A DNA stretch of 64,000 bases from Cycas panzhihuaensis. Taxonomy: Eukaryota; Cycadophyta. Made by a program: the position numbers and the translations under genes. The notes under the pieces were generated by a model. It did no database searches. It was not told the DNA's origin and worked only from the letters and a program-made list of their open reading frames with translations. The DNA lies in NCBI GenBank assembly GCA_023213395.1, contig CM041465.1:46259741-46323740 (forward strand). Reading direction: 5' to 3'. This document shows, one piece after another, positions 47,547 through 58,450 of the stretch (the first letter of the stretch is position 1; each line of letters starts with the position of its first letter).

Positions 47547-49160
47547 TCATTGAGTCATATTTGTTGGAACTTCAAATAATGAATACGTATATAACAACAA
47601 GCTTGAATAGGTTGAGAGGACAGTGGGACAATTAGAATTCCTTGGTAGATGTTGATTACAAGAATATTGAATTCCTATATACTTTTGCCTGCAAGACAAA
47701 GATGGTTGCCATGGAATCTTCCATTTGATTTTGACTTTAAGTTGTTGAGATATATAGTATTGTTTTGGAATGCATGGTTTAATACCAATGCTAAAAAATT
47801 TCTCATATTTATTAGGAAAAATGGATTTTGCTGACACTGGGAAATCCTTGGATGTATATGATACATTTATTTGACTCATATTATTTGGTCGATTGAAAAG
47901 TGAGCTTGATATTGTCGATATCAGTAATTTTTATTTAGATGGATAAAAAAATGTTATTAGTACTAGTTGATCCTTCTTTAATTGATCAAAGAATGTAGAT
48001 ATTACCACTAGCATTAGTGACCATTTTGGTATATACTATATATTTTTATAAATTGTTATATTTTCTTTTAGAAATGACACTAATACTCTGTCGGCTACCA
48101 ATGAGTTATCCTTATTTTCTTATAATATATTTTTTTCTTCTTCTTGCATGGTCAAATCATGTGTTGGAATTATGATTTGATTTATAGGCTCTTTTTCTTT
48201 CTGCATTGCATGATCTTGTATCCTAATAGCTTTTAATATAAATATATCATCCTTACCTGTGTCGTTGATAGGTTTATCTATATGCCTTTCATGATTAATT
48301 AAATTCTCTTGATGTAACTCCTGTAATTTTTTTACTTATTCTTTTAATTTCTTGTCTAACGCTAATAAGTAAGCGTTATTGAGATTTACTAATATTGGAG
48401 AAGATTCTTTATGTTTATATCCACTTGTTGAAACTAAATTCTTTTCATTTTTTCCCAGTTTTCCATAAGTTCTTACTTCCATAAATCCTTTCATGGTCTT
48501 TGCTTCTGTTCGAAGAGATTAATGTAAACCAATAGAATAGTTGTATAAGTTTTGATTATATGTTGTTAACAGAGGTGGATCAACCTTTGCTTCCAACACT
48601 TCTAGCTCCCATCCACTTTTCAAGTAGTTTTCTTCAGGGAGTATTACCCAAGCCTTCAAATAGTCTTCAAGCTAATGATGATTGACTAACTTTATTCCCA
48701 TTTGTTTAGAAACTCTATACTTATCACCTTCATGTTTATAATAAATGAGATGTGTTACTTTACTCGTAATCAATGGCTTTATAAATCATGCTCCCATTAT
48801 TTCAACCATTCTCATAATGTCATAACAATCTTGACCTTGATATCTGGTTAATCAAATACATAAGGATGCATTATCGAAAATGCCCAACATATTTCTTACA
48901 GGTTTGTATAATATTTTATCAGTATCTGCAAGTACTCCATTGGCCAAACTATCTTTAACCCATAAGTGTGTGACCAATGCCTTCCCATCTTTCCTAGCCA
49001 TAGTACAAATAGGGTTATAATATGATGACTGATAGATAATAACGTGAGTACAACTTGCATAATATTGTCTTATATTAAATGCCCCAGTTTACACAAGCTC
49101 TGTTCCATATTTGTTTTGTGTTATAGGATCAAATCCTACTAACACAAATCTTATTCCTTA
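47547..49160 (-). pseudogene. Captured tandem-BRCT protein gene, intron-less copy with stops
   Basis: On minus, from about 49158, one frame runs about 536 codons to a stop at 47547 with about nine internal stops and no frameshift. The first BRCT domain reads GIRFVLVGFDP, then YYASCTHVIIYQ, GKALVTHLWVKDSL and DKILYKPV. The second reads LTRYQGQDCYDIMRMVEIMG, FIKPLITSKVTHLI, YKHEGDKYRVSKQM and IKLVNHH, with the conserved Trp of WLEDYLKAW replaced by a stop (TAG), then LKSGWELEVLEAK. The order matches plant tandem-BRCT proteins of the PTIP/TopBP1-like type, which bind phosphorylated partners in DNA repair. The tail is Lys/Glu-rich and lacks a recognised domain. Absence of introns and sense orientation suggest capture from mRNA. 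Confidence 0.85.
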
Positions 49161-49695
49161 AAATAATAGTCTCATTTCTTTGCCTCATTTTCTAAGTATC
49201 TTATTAGCATTATGTAAATTATCGGTAATGGTGTATACCTCCCTTCTTTAATAAAATATGCTTAATATTATATATTTTTCAAGGTTAATTTTAATAGCTT
49301 AAAACTTGATTAAAAAAAAATCAAATCCAAGAAATAATACTACTAATAAATAGTTCTTGAAATTAGATTTTCGACGATATAAAATTTTAAAAAATGGACA
49401 CCGTATTCTCAAGTTATGGTCAAAACAAAATGACGTACCCTTTTTCTAATGTTGCAAAATAATTAAAAAGGGAATATTCTTTAGAATATCCTTACGTTAA
49501 CTAGTGCACAACTTTATGTAAGATGATTTTTTATAATTTCAAAAGGGTTTTTGTCTCTACAAAAGAATCCAATCTCTCCCAAACTTTGTAGGTGGATAGA
49601 TTATGACGTGACAATTAAAACAAGTATCCCATTCGAGGTGTTTCATTAGAATTTTGGTCGTAAATCTTTGTTTCTTGATTTTCTTAGATTGTATT
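49161..49695 (-). other. R10 leader between primer site and captured gene
   Basis: About 530 AT-rich bases. On minus it includes ATTATTCTTT-like and TTAATAG words. No gag start is seen. Confidence 0.5.
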
Positions 49696-49707
49696 ACTCT
49701 GATACCA
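49696..49707 (-). promoter_or_regulatory. R10 primer-binding site
   Basis: On minus this reads TGGTATCAGAGT, two bases after the LTR end; an initiator-Met-tRNA type site. Confidence 0.88.
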
Positions 49708-49964
49708 ATTGTTACGAACCCAATTCGTAACTTGATGATAATACCCAAATTCATGAGAGAGCTCACAAGAATTCACTGAAAGAGTTTATAGTCAAATGAC
49801 TCAATAATTTTTTTTTTGGTAAGTTAAAATGAATTAAAGTGGGTTTGATAATAGGGTCCCATAACCTAGTACATCAGAAGAGAGGAAAATACCAAGACAG
49901 AAGGAACCGTGACATCCCCACGGTATAGGCGAAGAAAACAAAAAAGCCAGGATAAGCCCCATGG

Positions 49965-50399
49965 CTAGCTGATACTAGTCATATCCTTCTCCACCAGACC
50001 CAACAGATCCCTAGGGAAATCGCATCTCCATGCTTGCCCCCTCTTATTTCTAACCCCCCAGTTTGCCAGAAAGTCTGCTGCTTTATTTCCATTTCTCAGG
50101 GTATGTCTAATACAGACCTCCGACCAACTCTTAATGAAAACTTTAGCATCATTAATTATAGCCTGAAATTTCCAGTCTGGTAGAGCCGTACCTTTTAACG
50201 AGCTTAAAATAACCTCTGAGTCCCTCTCAATCACTAGCCTTTGGAAGCCCCCTTCTCGAGCTAAATCGATGGCTTTAAGCATAGTATGCATCTCCGCAAA
50301 ATTGTTCGTCTGGGTTCCATAGTAGTCCGCAAAGGCCCAAATAATGAAGCCTTTAGAGTCCCTACAGATTCCCCCACCCCCGGCTTCCCCTGGATTACC
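49965..50399 (-). pseudogene. LINE ORF2 RNase H domain
   Basis: KINFNGAA at about 50425-50400 matches the KLNFDGAS-type start of plant RNase H (RVT_3) with the catalytic Asp as Asn. GSRDSKGFI, NFAEMHTM, LKAIDLAREGGFQRLVIERD and SEVILSSLKG follow, ending IRHTLRNGNKAADFLANWG (the H..R..N..AD motif) and a stop at about 49965. Part of it is in another frame. A C-terminal RNase H is typical of some plant L1 clades. The 3' untranslated part (49810-49964) ends in poly-A. Confidence 0.88.
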
Positions 50400-51352
50400 T
50401 TATGCAGCCCCGTTGAAATTGATTTTGAACCAAGGCTCCAACGGGGGGATCCATCTAGTGCTTTTAGGTTTAGGAGCAACTATTTGAGGGTCTATATCCC
50501 ATTTGAGCAGAATCCTGTTTTCAGTCAAAGTTATACATTTTTCCTTAACATTGCCAACATTTTCTTTTATGTCTAAACAAACTCTGTTGTAAACACCCAT
50601 TTGGTCCTTTCCTTTTCCTTGAAAGACCCTGTTATTTCTTTCTTTCCAGATATTCCACGCCAATATCGGGAGTGAACTTTTCCAGATTTGACAGATAGTA
50701 TTGCTTTTGAATGGGCTTTGCCATGCCAGCCACGAGTCAATCGTCTTTTGCAAGAAGATCCAGCACACTTCAAGTTTATCGAGCAGCATCCTCCAGATCT
50801 CCCTTGTGAAAGGGCACTCTAGGATAATGTGATCAACAGATTCCTCCCCCTTGTAACATAAGACACATCTATTAGCCAATGTAAATCCTCGCCTTTGGAG
50901 ATTGTCTAAAGTGAGGATTTTGTTCATGAGGTAGGTCCACCAAAAAAAGGCTATTTTTGGATGATGGGTAGCCTCCAAACCCCTTCCAGCATTGGGTTTT
51001 CCTTGTCCCCTCTTTTTAAACATAAGTATTGGTAGCCCTTCTGCACTGTATACTCCCCTGACGAGCTAAAGGGCCACACCATTGAATCCTACAACGGAGT
51101 CCTAGGGATATAATTTTTACTTAAGATCCTATTGATCTTGGAAAAACCCTCTTGCAGGTTGCCTGCCCCTTGGGTATCCTCTAATTTCCTCCAGCTCCTA
51201 CTGCCTTCCCTCCCTATCGAGTAATCTTTAGCCAGGATGCCGTATTGCCTAAGGCAAGGGCCCATCAGAGGCACTAGATCATGGAACTCCTTCAAGGCCT
51301 TATCACAACACCACACATCATCCCAAAATCTTATGGAATTACCATCACCCAA
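50400..51352 (-). pseudogene. LINE ORF2 C-terminal zinc-binding region
   Basis: GDGNSIRFWDDVWCCDKALK (51349-51290) is the common plant L1 motif after the RT. The frame 51023-50400 shows HPKIAFFWWTYLMNKILTLD, then RCVLCYKGEESVDHIILECP, a C-X2-C...H...C zinc-binding pattern (zf-RVT), then FTREIWRML and LAWNIWKERNNRVFQGK. Function: nucleic-acid binding during target-primed reverse transcription. Confidence 0.9.
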
Positions 51353-51484
51353 TCTCTATTTTAGGCCATCCCTGATAGCCGCCCATGCTTTGAGGATGCT
51401 CCTCCAAATAGTAGAGCCAGCAGATGAGACACTACTATCCAAGAGAGGGCCTCCCTAGATATATTTTCTAGAGAGGATTCTCTC

Positions 51485-53296
51485 CTAGAGTCTCTCCCCA
51501 CCTTTGAACAGCCTCCACCCGAGTTTTGCTCCAAGGGCGACATTGAAGGGGGTGAGCCTATGCAAATTAAGGCCGCTCGCCCATTTCGGAGTGCATACTT
51601 TGCTCCAACTCACCAGGTGCATCCTATCTTTACTTTCTAATCCAGACCAAAGGAATCTCTTTTGAATGGACTCAATAGTGTTTGAGATACCCACCGGGAC
51701 TCTGAATATAGACATCCAAAATACTGGGATGCTCTGGAGAGTAGAGGTGATAAGCTGGAGCTTTCCAGCTGAACTTAAGAGGGCACCTTTCAAGCTCGCT
51801 AGCTTCCTTTGCATTTTGTCTAAGAGAGGGTTCCACATATCTTTGGACATCTTACCGACAAATAGGGGCAGACCAAGTAAATTGTGGGAAGCTTCTTTAT
51901 GCCCATTCCTAAGATTCTGCTAATCTTGCCCTGGGCATGGCCCAGGGTGTTTATTAAAAAGACATTACTCTTCTTGAGGCTTATCTTCTGGTTCGTGGCC
52001 CTCTCAAAGTGGCCCAGAATGTCTTTAAATCAGGAAGCTTCCCTGACTGAGGCCTTACCAAGGAGGATATTATCATCAATAAATTGATGGTGAGCCACAT
52101 TGTCTACCCCCGTCGTCGATTTAATCCCAATTAAGGACCCAAGCCTCCTGGCGGCCTCCAGGGTTCTACCCAGCAGCTTAGCCAACCGTAATGAATAAGA
52201 AGGGGGAGAGGGGATCCCCTTGCTTCAATCCCCTGAATCCGGGGAAGAACCTGGAGGAAGAGCCATTAATAATGATGGAGAATTACAGATTCCCAATGCA
52301 CAGTTTAATCCAATTTCGCCAGGGTTCCCCAAAACCAAAAGCCTCTAGGCAGTCGAGCAAGCAATCCCAGGAAACCCTGTCAAAGGCTTTCGTGAGATCG
52401 ATCTTGATAAGCATAGCTGGCTCCTTCCTTTCTGCAGCAAAGTGAACTATTTCGTGGACAACAATGTAGCCATTGTATATCTGTCTGCCTCGAAGGAACC
52501 CATCCTAGTTATGAGAGATAATGTTTGGCATGATACTCTTAAGTCTGTTGACCAGAACCTTGGTTAAAATCTTGTATTTAACATTGCAAAGACTAATGGG
52601 GTGGAACTCTTCCATCCTTTTCGCTCCTTTCTTAGGAATGAGGACAAGGAATGTGGTCTGCCATTCCTGCAACATCTTTTTATTTGTGTAAAATTCCTGT
52701 AAAGCATCCATTAGATCTCCTTTAATAATATCCCAATATTCTTGGAAGAAACCCAGAGGGAATCCATCCGGGCCGGGAGCTTTATCTTTCTTCATGCTAA
52801 AGAGGGCCTTCCTGACTTCCTCCAGAGTGAACGGAGCAGTCAGCTGCTCATTTTGAGTTTCATTTACCAGCCTGGGGATGTTATTCAAGAAATCTTTTCT
52901 ACTGTCCATATCCCCATCCTGGGGTTTAGCGAAAAGCACCTTAAAGTAATCGCTATCCAACTCCTTCATAACCTCCAAAGAACTAATAACCGATCCGTCC
53001 TCCTTTTGGAGGTAGGAGATTTTTTTGCTAGCTCTATGTTTGACAGTAGTCATATGGAAGAATTTTGTGTTCCTGTCCCCTTCCGCCAACCAAAGAGCCC
53101 TGGATTTTTGCCTCCAAAGAATTTCTTCTCTGATGAGGATCTCATCCAACTTCTCTACCAGCTCCTTTTCTATCTTGTCTATCTCTGAGGATCTACTGGA
53201 GTGCTTGACCCTGTCCTCAATAGCTTTCAGTTCGCTGATGGTTTTGTCCTTCTGCTCATGAATGTTTTGGAAGACCTCCTTATTCCAAGCTTTGAT
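51485..53296 (-). pseudogene. LINE ORF2 reverse transcriptase
   Basis: Open at 53149-52505: EEILWRQKSRALWLAEGDRN, TKFFHMTTVKHRA, DKAPGPDGFPLGFFQEYW and FHPISLCNVKYKILTKVLVN. After a stop it goes on with [46 protein letters not shown]-type sequence near 52205, and the catalytic loop QFIDDNIL near 52068-52086 (FADD in most plant L1s; both Asp kept). The thumb continues at 51850-51485 with LASLKGALLSSAGKLQLITS and KRFLWSGLE. Several frameshifts and stops break it. Confidence 0.92.
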
Positions 53297-54178
53297 TTAT
53301 CTTTTAATCCAATCAAGCTTCTTCAAAAATCTGTACATAGCGTGACCTTTGATTTGGATCTGCCACCATTCCTCAATCCTGAGCCTAAGATCAGGGTGAC
53401 GAAGCCACATTAGCTCAAACCTAAAGGGGGACCTAGAGAACTTACCTGGAGCCGAAAACTGGAGAAAAAGAGGGGAGTGGTCAGAGCTTATCCTTGGTAA
53501 CATCTCAAGGGTGAAGTCACTAAAATATCTCAGCCAATCAAAATTGACCAGCACCCGGTCCAATTTAATTTGAATTAGGTCATTCCCCAGTCGCTTGTTT
53601 GACCAGGTAAAAGAAGCCCCTTTAAGCTTAATGTCCTCCAGACCTCCCTACTGGAGGAAGTCACTAAAATCTCCCATACTGGAAGTCCATCCACTAGTGC
53701 CACCTCTTTTATCCCCCAGGGTTAGCGCTGAGTTGAAATCCCCTGCCAACATCCAAGGTAGTTGGCAATCTCGATGGGCCTCCAATAGCCTAGCCCAGAG
53801 CTTCTTTCTGGCCTCTTGATTATTTGGAGTGTAAATATTTGTGGTTATCCACGAGGTGTTGTTGCTTTTATTGATTAGCCAAATCGATAAAAAGGATCCC
53901 TCCACTAGGAAGAGTTCTCCCGACCAAGACGATGGATCCCAGAGCACCATTAAGCCCCCCACACCTTGGGCATAGTCTATCTCGATGCTATCAGCGGTCT
54001 TCCAAATTTTATTTTTGACCCTTTGGCCATTCTCCTTATTCATTTTAGTTTCTTATAAGAATATCAGGTCTGGAGCATATTTGTTTTGTATATCCTTTAA
54101 AATCCTCTGCTTCGAGGGGGCATTTAGGCCCCTGATGTTCCAGGATATTAATTTCATCTCTTTTTCCTTTGCTTCCAT
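53297..54178 (-). pseudogene. LINE ORF2 endonuclease domain
   Basis: The frame starts MEAKEKEMKLISWNIRGLNA at 54178 and reads DLIFL, a stop where Gln of the common FLQETK motif belongs (CAA to TAA), then ETKM. GVGGLMVLWDPSSW, WITTNIYTPN and WMLAGDFNSAL follow (the GDFN motif of AP-type endonucleases), to a stop at 53648. It continues as FTWSNKR and MDRVLVNFDWL, and ends with the catalytic SDHSPLFLQF (about 53480). This domain nicks target DNA at T-rich sites to start reverse transcription. Confidence 0.9.
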
Positions 54179-55565
54179 ACTTCAGCGGGCTCTCCTTTTG
54201 GAGGCTCTTTGCACTGTGATCTTTGGATCTAAGGGTAGGCCCCTCTGAGAAAGCATCCTTTAGGGTTTTCTGGCTACCTTGATCAACTTGGGTAGCGGTT
54301 TCTTTCTCTCTTAGGAGCTTCAGGGGCAGCCTCCCAACTTTCTTCTCAGTACCCACATCCGGCTGCTTCTTCTGAGTCAATACCAGATGTGGAGTTGGAG
54401 CTGGGACTGACTCCCCTGGGACCTCCATCGTGGGTGCCGACCCCTCTACCCCTACCAGCTGCCTCTCTAGGTCACCAGGAGCAACATCAATCTTTGCAGA
54501 GGGGGATAAACTGGGCCTACTCGCATCTAGCTTATCCCTCCCCCTAGTTGCATCATGGTGGATATGATATGTCTTGGCAGAAGTCCCGGAGGGGGATGAA
54601 ATCCCTGTGCACAATTCATCAGTCTGGCTACCTAGGGCCAGGGAAGCCAGAGTAATTTGCTCTCCTTCCTCTAGTAGCGTATCCTCTTCGTTAGGGTCAA
54701 AGCCCAGGTTCCCATAGGGGATCCCGGCTTCCTCCAAAAGTCCTATAAGTTCTTGGTCCACCGCTTGGACCTCTTCCTTCTTATCGTGAAGATTTGGTTC
54801 TCGGGGTCCCTTGTTGTCTGGTGGGGCCTGAATCCCTAGATATTTTTGGGGTAGGTGCCCTAATAATCTGCAGGTGGAGCATCTAATATGGTCCATTTCA
54901 TAAATCAGCGGCTGCACCCAGCTACCATCTGGCAAATCCATCCAAATTTCATCCAGAAGGGGTTTATCGAGTCGAGTTAAGGAACAGATCCTAGCGTTAA
55001 TGAGCCTACTCCTGTTCTTCGTAGCAGAATCCACAGTTAAAAGAGGGCCCACCGCCTTCGCTATGCCTTTGAATACTTCTGGGTTCCAGTGATGTAATGG
55101 GAGACCCGGGAGTTGAATCCATAAGGGAGCTTGTTTAATCTTGGGGGTAGAGGGATCAAAGTCCCTATGCCATTTCTCGAGGGACAAAGCTTTCCTGCCA
55201 AACATCCAAGGTGCCCTAAGTAGGATGTTAGACATATCTTCATATGAGGAGAATTTAAACAGCACACAACCCTTGGGCATGGCTATTATTTCCACACAAC
55301 CCACCATTTTTCATTTGGATCTTGTCCAACTTCTGATGGACTCAAGACCCGGTCTAGGTCCCGAGAATCTACCAACCAAGCAGTTCTCCCAGAATTTTTC
55401 AGTTCTTTCCATAAGGGCTAAAGGAATTTTCAATCTAACTTTGTTATCAATAACCACCGGCATTAGGTCGAAAGTTTCCTCTTCGTTTGATTTCAAGGCA
55501 TCCCGATATGATTTCCCCAGGGACGGAATAGGGATATGAGTCTAGTTTTGTAGGATATGATCCAT
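54045..55565 (-). pseudogene. LINE ORF1 (nucleic-acid-binding protein)
   Basis: The frame starts at 55565 (MDHILQN, then a TAG) and runs to 54045, about 506 codons, with a second stop (TGA) between RSWTRSK and KMVGCVEI; from 55307 it is open. N-terminal part: SLGKSYRDAL, VRLKIPLALMERTEKFW. DUF4283-like: GCVLFKFSSYEDMSNILLRA, PWMFGRKALSLEKWH, APLWIQLPGLPLHHWNPEVF. The zinc knuckle CSTCRLLGHLPQKY (about 54885) has its last Cys replaced by Tyr. The C-terminal half is acidic and low in complexity. ORF1 coats LINE RNA. Its end overlaps the ORF2 start by about 130 bases in another frame. Confidence 0.9.
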
Positions 55566-56085
55566 TTCCTTAATTAAATATCAAAGGATAGCAAAGAAAT
55601 ACCAAGCAAAATAACGTGAGCATACCATAGCTAAAGCCTGTTGTGCTTTCCACTTTGTATCCAAGATCTTGGTCTCAGATGAGGCGCCACTAGCCAGAAG
55701 CTCCACAAAAGAAGCACCTCCACCACACAGTTCCTGGCGCCCTTTCCACTCAGCTTTTTCCAAAGATCTGGCTGCCCTAAGGCAGTGGGCAGCACCCAAC
55801 CCGATTCTCCTCCCAGCTACCACAAAAACACCCAGCAGACAGTCCAAAAGGAGCCACCGGAGAAAGCACAGAGAGCATAAGCAGGGATGCCTAGGTCTGC
55901 TTCCCCGTTCCACTAATATCCATCTGTTTTCCTTCAATATTTGCTCTGCAAAGAGCACTAAAGTCTTATGCAGGGGCCTAGCTGCCCAGCCCCATCCGCA
56001 TAGAGGACGCCATTGTGCCCCGGTCGACGTAGGACCTCTCGCCGCCGCCACTCCAAACCCTACACGTCGTCATCTGCAAATCGCC
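55566..56085 (-). other. LINE 5' leader
   Basis: GC-rich and pyrimidine-containing, before ORF1; plant L1 promoters lie in this region. A 156-codon open frame here (56051-55581) lacks any known domain and is probably chance. Confidence 0.6.
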
Positions 56086-56102
56086 CAAATGACTCAATAA
56101 TT
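56086..56102. repeat. LINE target-site duplication (right copy; left copy 49793-49809)
   Basis: CAAATGACTCAATAATT is present at both edges. The length is typical of LINE insertions. Confidence 0.95.
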
Positions 56103-57059
56103 GATTGATAAGACATTAATTAATTATTTAACAATACAATTGAGGCACATATTTATATGTGCATAATAAACCCTTTTCACATAAGGTCATAACTATTCAT
56201 GAGGCACCTTTTCACATAATAATTAGTTAGTTAACTCCTTAAGAGGTTTGTAATAATCTACCTAGATTTTATAATTGTGAAAATGCAAAATCATAATAAG
56301 ACTTATACAGCCTTTCTTGGAAGACTATGGCTACTCGCAACAAAAGCATTACAAGATTAGGGGAAATTAACTTTCACCTTGCACACTATAGGAAAGAAAG
56401 TGGTTTTACCCCTTTATTCAGATGGGCCTCAAATGGAAAAGGTTGAATATGTAGATACAACATCTACAACTACAGTCACATCAGCCACCACAATCAATCT
56501 CTATTCAGAGACAGCATTCCAAATATTAAAAATTCCTCCTCATCTTTCAAGTGAAGCATTATCAACTTATTTGCTGGGATAACTGCATATAACATGGGAA
56601 GAAATGAGAGGCACATCTTCAAATTACTATCAACTATAGCTATGCCCAGATGAACAATAAAAGGATCAAGGCAACATAGGTAATCTTGTACTGCAAGATG
56701 ACAAAAGAGGAGGAACTAAAAATTATGTAAAAGATTTTTTCCCTAATAAATAAGATGATTACTTGTATTTGTTACTTGTCAAATGAAATTGTGGTTGTGA
56801 TTTAAGTAGTATGTTGCCAAGGAATAAAACAATAGTAGAAAAATATTTGTCTAAAATTCTTGTACATAAAAAATTGTTGAAAGGTTCAGAGGAACAATAA
56901 AGCATCCATTTTTCTGGGGAAATGAACTATTATCAAATGCATAAATAAGATGAAGTACAAAATTTTCCCTAAGCATATTTTGTTTTAGAATACAGTTGGA
57001 AGGAAATCTGCTAAACTCTAGCCTATTAGTTAAGGCCCAATGAGAAAACCATTCAAATA

Positions 57060-58450
57060 AAAGAGTTCCAGCTAAAACAAATCAATATTGGAACAAACGA
57101 AGATCTGAAGTGGATAAAATAAGGAGAATATTGGACACCAAAAATAAAGTAATGGGCAACAAAACTTTTCTCAAAATATAGAGATGTCTTTGCATGGTCC
57201 TAAAAGGACCTAAAGGGGATTCCCCTAAAATTAGAAGAGCACAGAATTGAGTTGATAGAAAATACAAAACTAGTAAGGCAAAGACCTTACAGGATGAACC
57301 CTCAATATAAGGAGTAAGTGAAAGTAGAATTGGATAAATTGTTAGAGGCAAGATATATTTTTGTGATAGAAAATAGTGAGTGGGTGAGCCTCATGGTAGC
57401 AGTACCCAAAAAAAAAAGGGAAATTGTGCATATGTGTCAATTATAGGGCTTTGGATAAAGCCACAAAGAAAGACCCATTTCTAATTCCTTTCATGGAAGA
57501 CATGCTGGAGAAAGTTTCATGGCATGGAGTATTCTCTTTCATTGATGGATTCAATGGATATAATCAGGTCTGAATAACACCTAAAGATGAATTGAAGATA
57601 TCATTTGTTACGGAGTAGGGTACTTATGTGTACCGAGTAATGTCGTTTAGGTTGACTAATGTCCCAGCTACATTTCAAAGAATAATTTTAAATATTTTCT
57701 AAAAATTGATTGGGAAGGCAATTGAAGTAATTCTGGATGATTAGACTTTATATAGTCTATTGGAAAATCATTTGACTCAACTAAGGCTAATGCTGGAAAT
57801 GTACAAGAAAAGTATATTATGCCTAAACCCAGACAAATATACCTTTATAGTACCATTTGGGTCCTTGTTAGGCCACATTAATTCCAAAGAAGGATTGATG
57901 AAAGACCCAACAAAAGTGGAGATGATTTTAAAAATTTTAGCTCCCCAAAACACAAAGAATTTGAAGGGATTTTTGGGGATGACCAAATATTACCAAAAAT
58001 TTATAAGAGGATATGCTCAAATTGCCTATCCCTTGGAATCATTGTTGAAAAAATTAAAGAAATAAGAGTGGACGTTGAGACAACAACTAACTTTTAATAT
58101 TTTGAAAAAGACGATAGTGGAAGCTCCTATGCTCAGATTCCTAAACTAGAAAGAACCATTCTATGTGCATGTAGATGCCTCATTGTATGCCATCGGATGT
58201 GTATTAGCACAACCTACTAATGAAAAAATTGATCTTCCTATTATATTTGCAAGCCAAAAATTGATGTCAGTCAAATGTAACTATAATGTTATAGAATAAG
58301 AAGGACTTGGTATAATTTATGCCTTACATAAATTTTAGCATTATTTATTAGCTAACCTCTTTGTGTTCTTTGTTGATCATCAAGCTTTGCAATATTTAAC
58401 TAATAATCCTATTCTCCAAGGAAGAATTAGTCACTAGCTAATGCTCTTCT
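57060..58450 (+). pseudogene. R7b reverse transcriptase and RNase H
   Basis: RT: YRDVFAWS, LKGIPLKLEEHRIELIEN, RPYRMNPQYKE, ENSEWVSLMVAVPKKKGKL, NYRALDKATKKDPFLIPFME, FIDGFNGYNQV, VMSFRLTNVPATFQRII and VILDD (catalytic pair kept, about 57728-57742, followed by a stop), then an open stretch 57760-58065 with LNPDKYTFIVPFGSLLGHIN and LKGFLGMTKYYQKFIRGYAQ. RNase H: FYVHVDASLYAIGCVLAQP, with its first Asp kept, then EGLGIIYALHKF, FFVDHQALQYL and QGRISH. There are about ten stops, mostly TAA/TAG/TGA at Gln or Trp positions. Confidence 0.9.

Larger units (their letters stand above)
49810..56085 (-). mobile_element. L1-type LINE nested in the R10 5' LTR
   Basis: Flanked by a 17-base duplication, CAAATGACTCAATAATT, at 49793-49809 and 56086-56102. 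On minus it ends in poly-A (the T run at 49808-49817). From 5': GC-rich leader, ORF1 with DUF4283-like domain and zinc knuckle, ORF2 with AP-endonuclease, reverse transcriptase, a zinc-finger-like region and RNase H. GC content is well above that of its neighbours. It looks close to full length (6.3 kb), with stops and frameshifts throughout ORF2. Confidence 0.96.
47111..56253 (-). mobile_element. R10: LTR element without gag/pol, carrying a BRCT gene
   Basis: LTR copies 47111-47361 (251 bases) and 49710-49807 continued at 56103-56253 match (CAATTGAGGCACATRTTTATA, GGCACCTTTTCACATAATAA, GTTAACTCCTTAAGAGGTTT); the second is split by the LINE. On minus, a primer site TGGTATCAGAGT (49696-49707) follows the 5' LTR, and a polypurine tract TCTTAAGGGGGAGGAAT precedes the 3' LTR. 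The duplication TAATC lies at 47106-47110 and 56254-56258. Of 2.35 kb interior, 1.6 kb is one sense-strand reading frame with two BRCT domains. There is no gag, protease, RT or integrase. Confidence 0.93.
49710..56253 (-). repeat. R10 5' LTR, split by the LINE
   Basis: The left piece starts TGTTACGAACCCAATTCG at 49710. The right piece runs 56103-56253. Removing the LINE and one copy of its duplication restores the LTR order. Confidence 0.9.
46730..56582 (+). pseudogene. R7b protease, split by R10 and the LINE
   Basis: Before the insertion: MEMDISIPISIIFKWWEASY, YKTIVDG (catalytic Asp kept, 46937-46957), LLETTWISLG and RLANQLQVRPIGTLLNIL, ending at GGACTTATAATC (47110). After R10, at 56259, the frame resumes as YLDFIIVKM. 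Joining across one copy of the TAATC duplication gives LIIYLDF in frame, matching VIVLLDF of R7a; this confirms the insertion point. The Thr/Ser-rich linker is open at 56379-56582, like 33138-33377 of R7a. Confidence 0.82.

Noticed and set aside
50261-55539. Plus-strand open frames across the LINE, such as 52742-53188 and 55141-55539
   Set aside because: They are antisense to clear ORF1/ORF2 domains; the LINE's GC content leaves long chance frames.
55581-56100. Open frames on both strands (143 and 156 codons) in the LINE 5' leader
   Set aside because: GC-rich leader, no recognisable domain, and conflicting strands.
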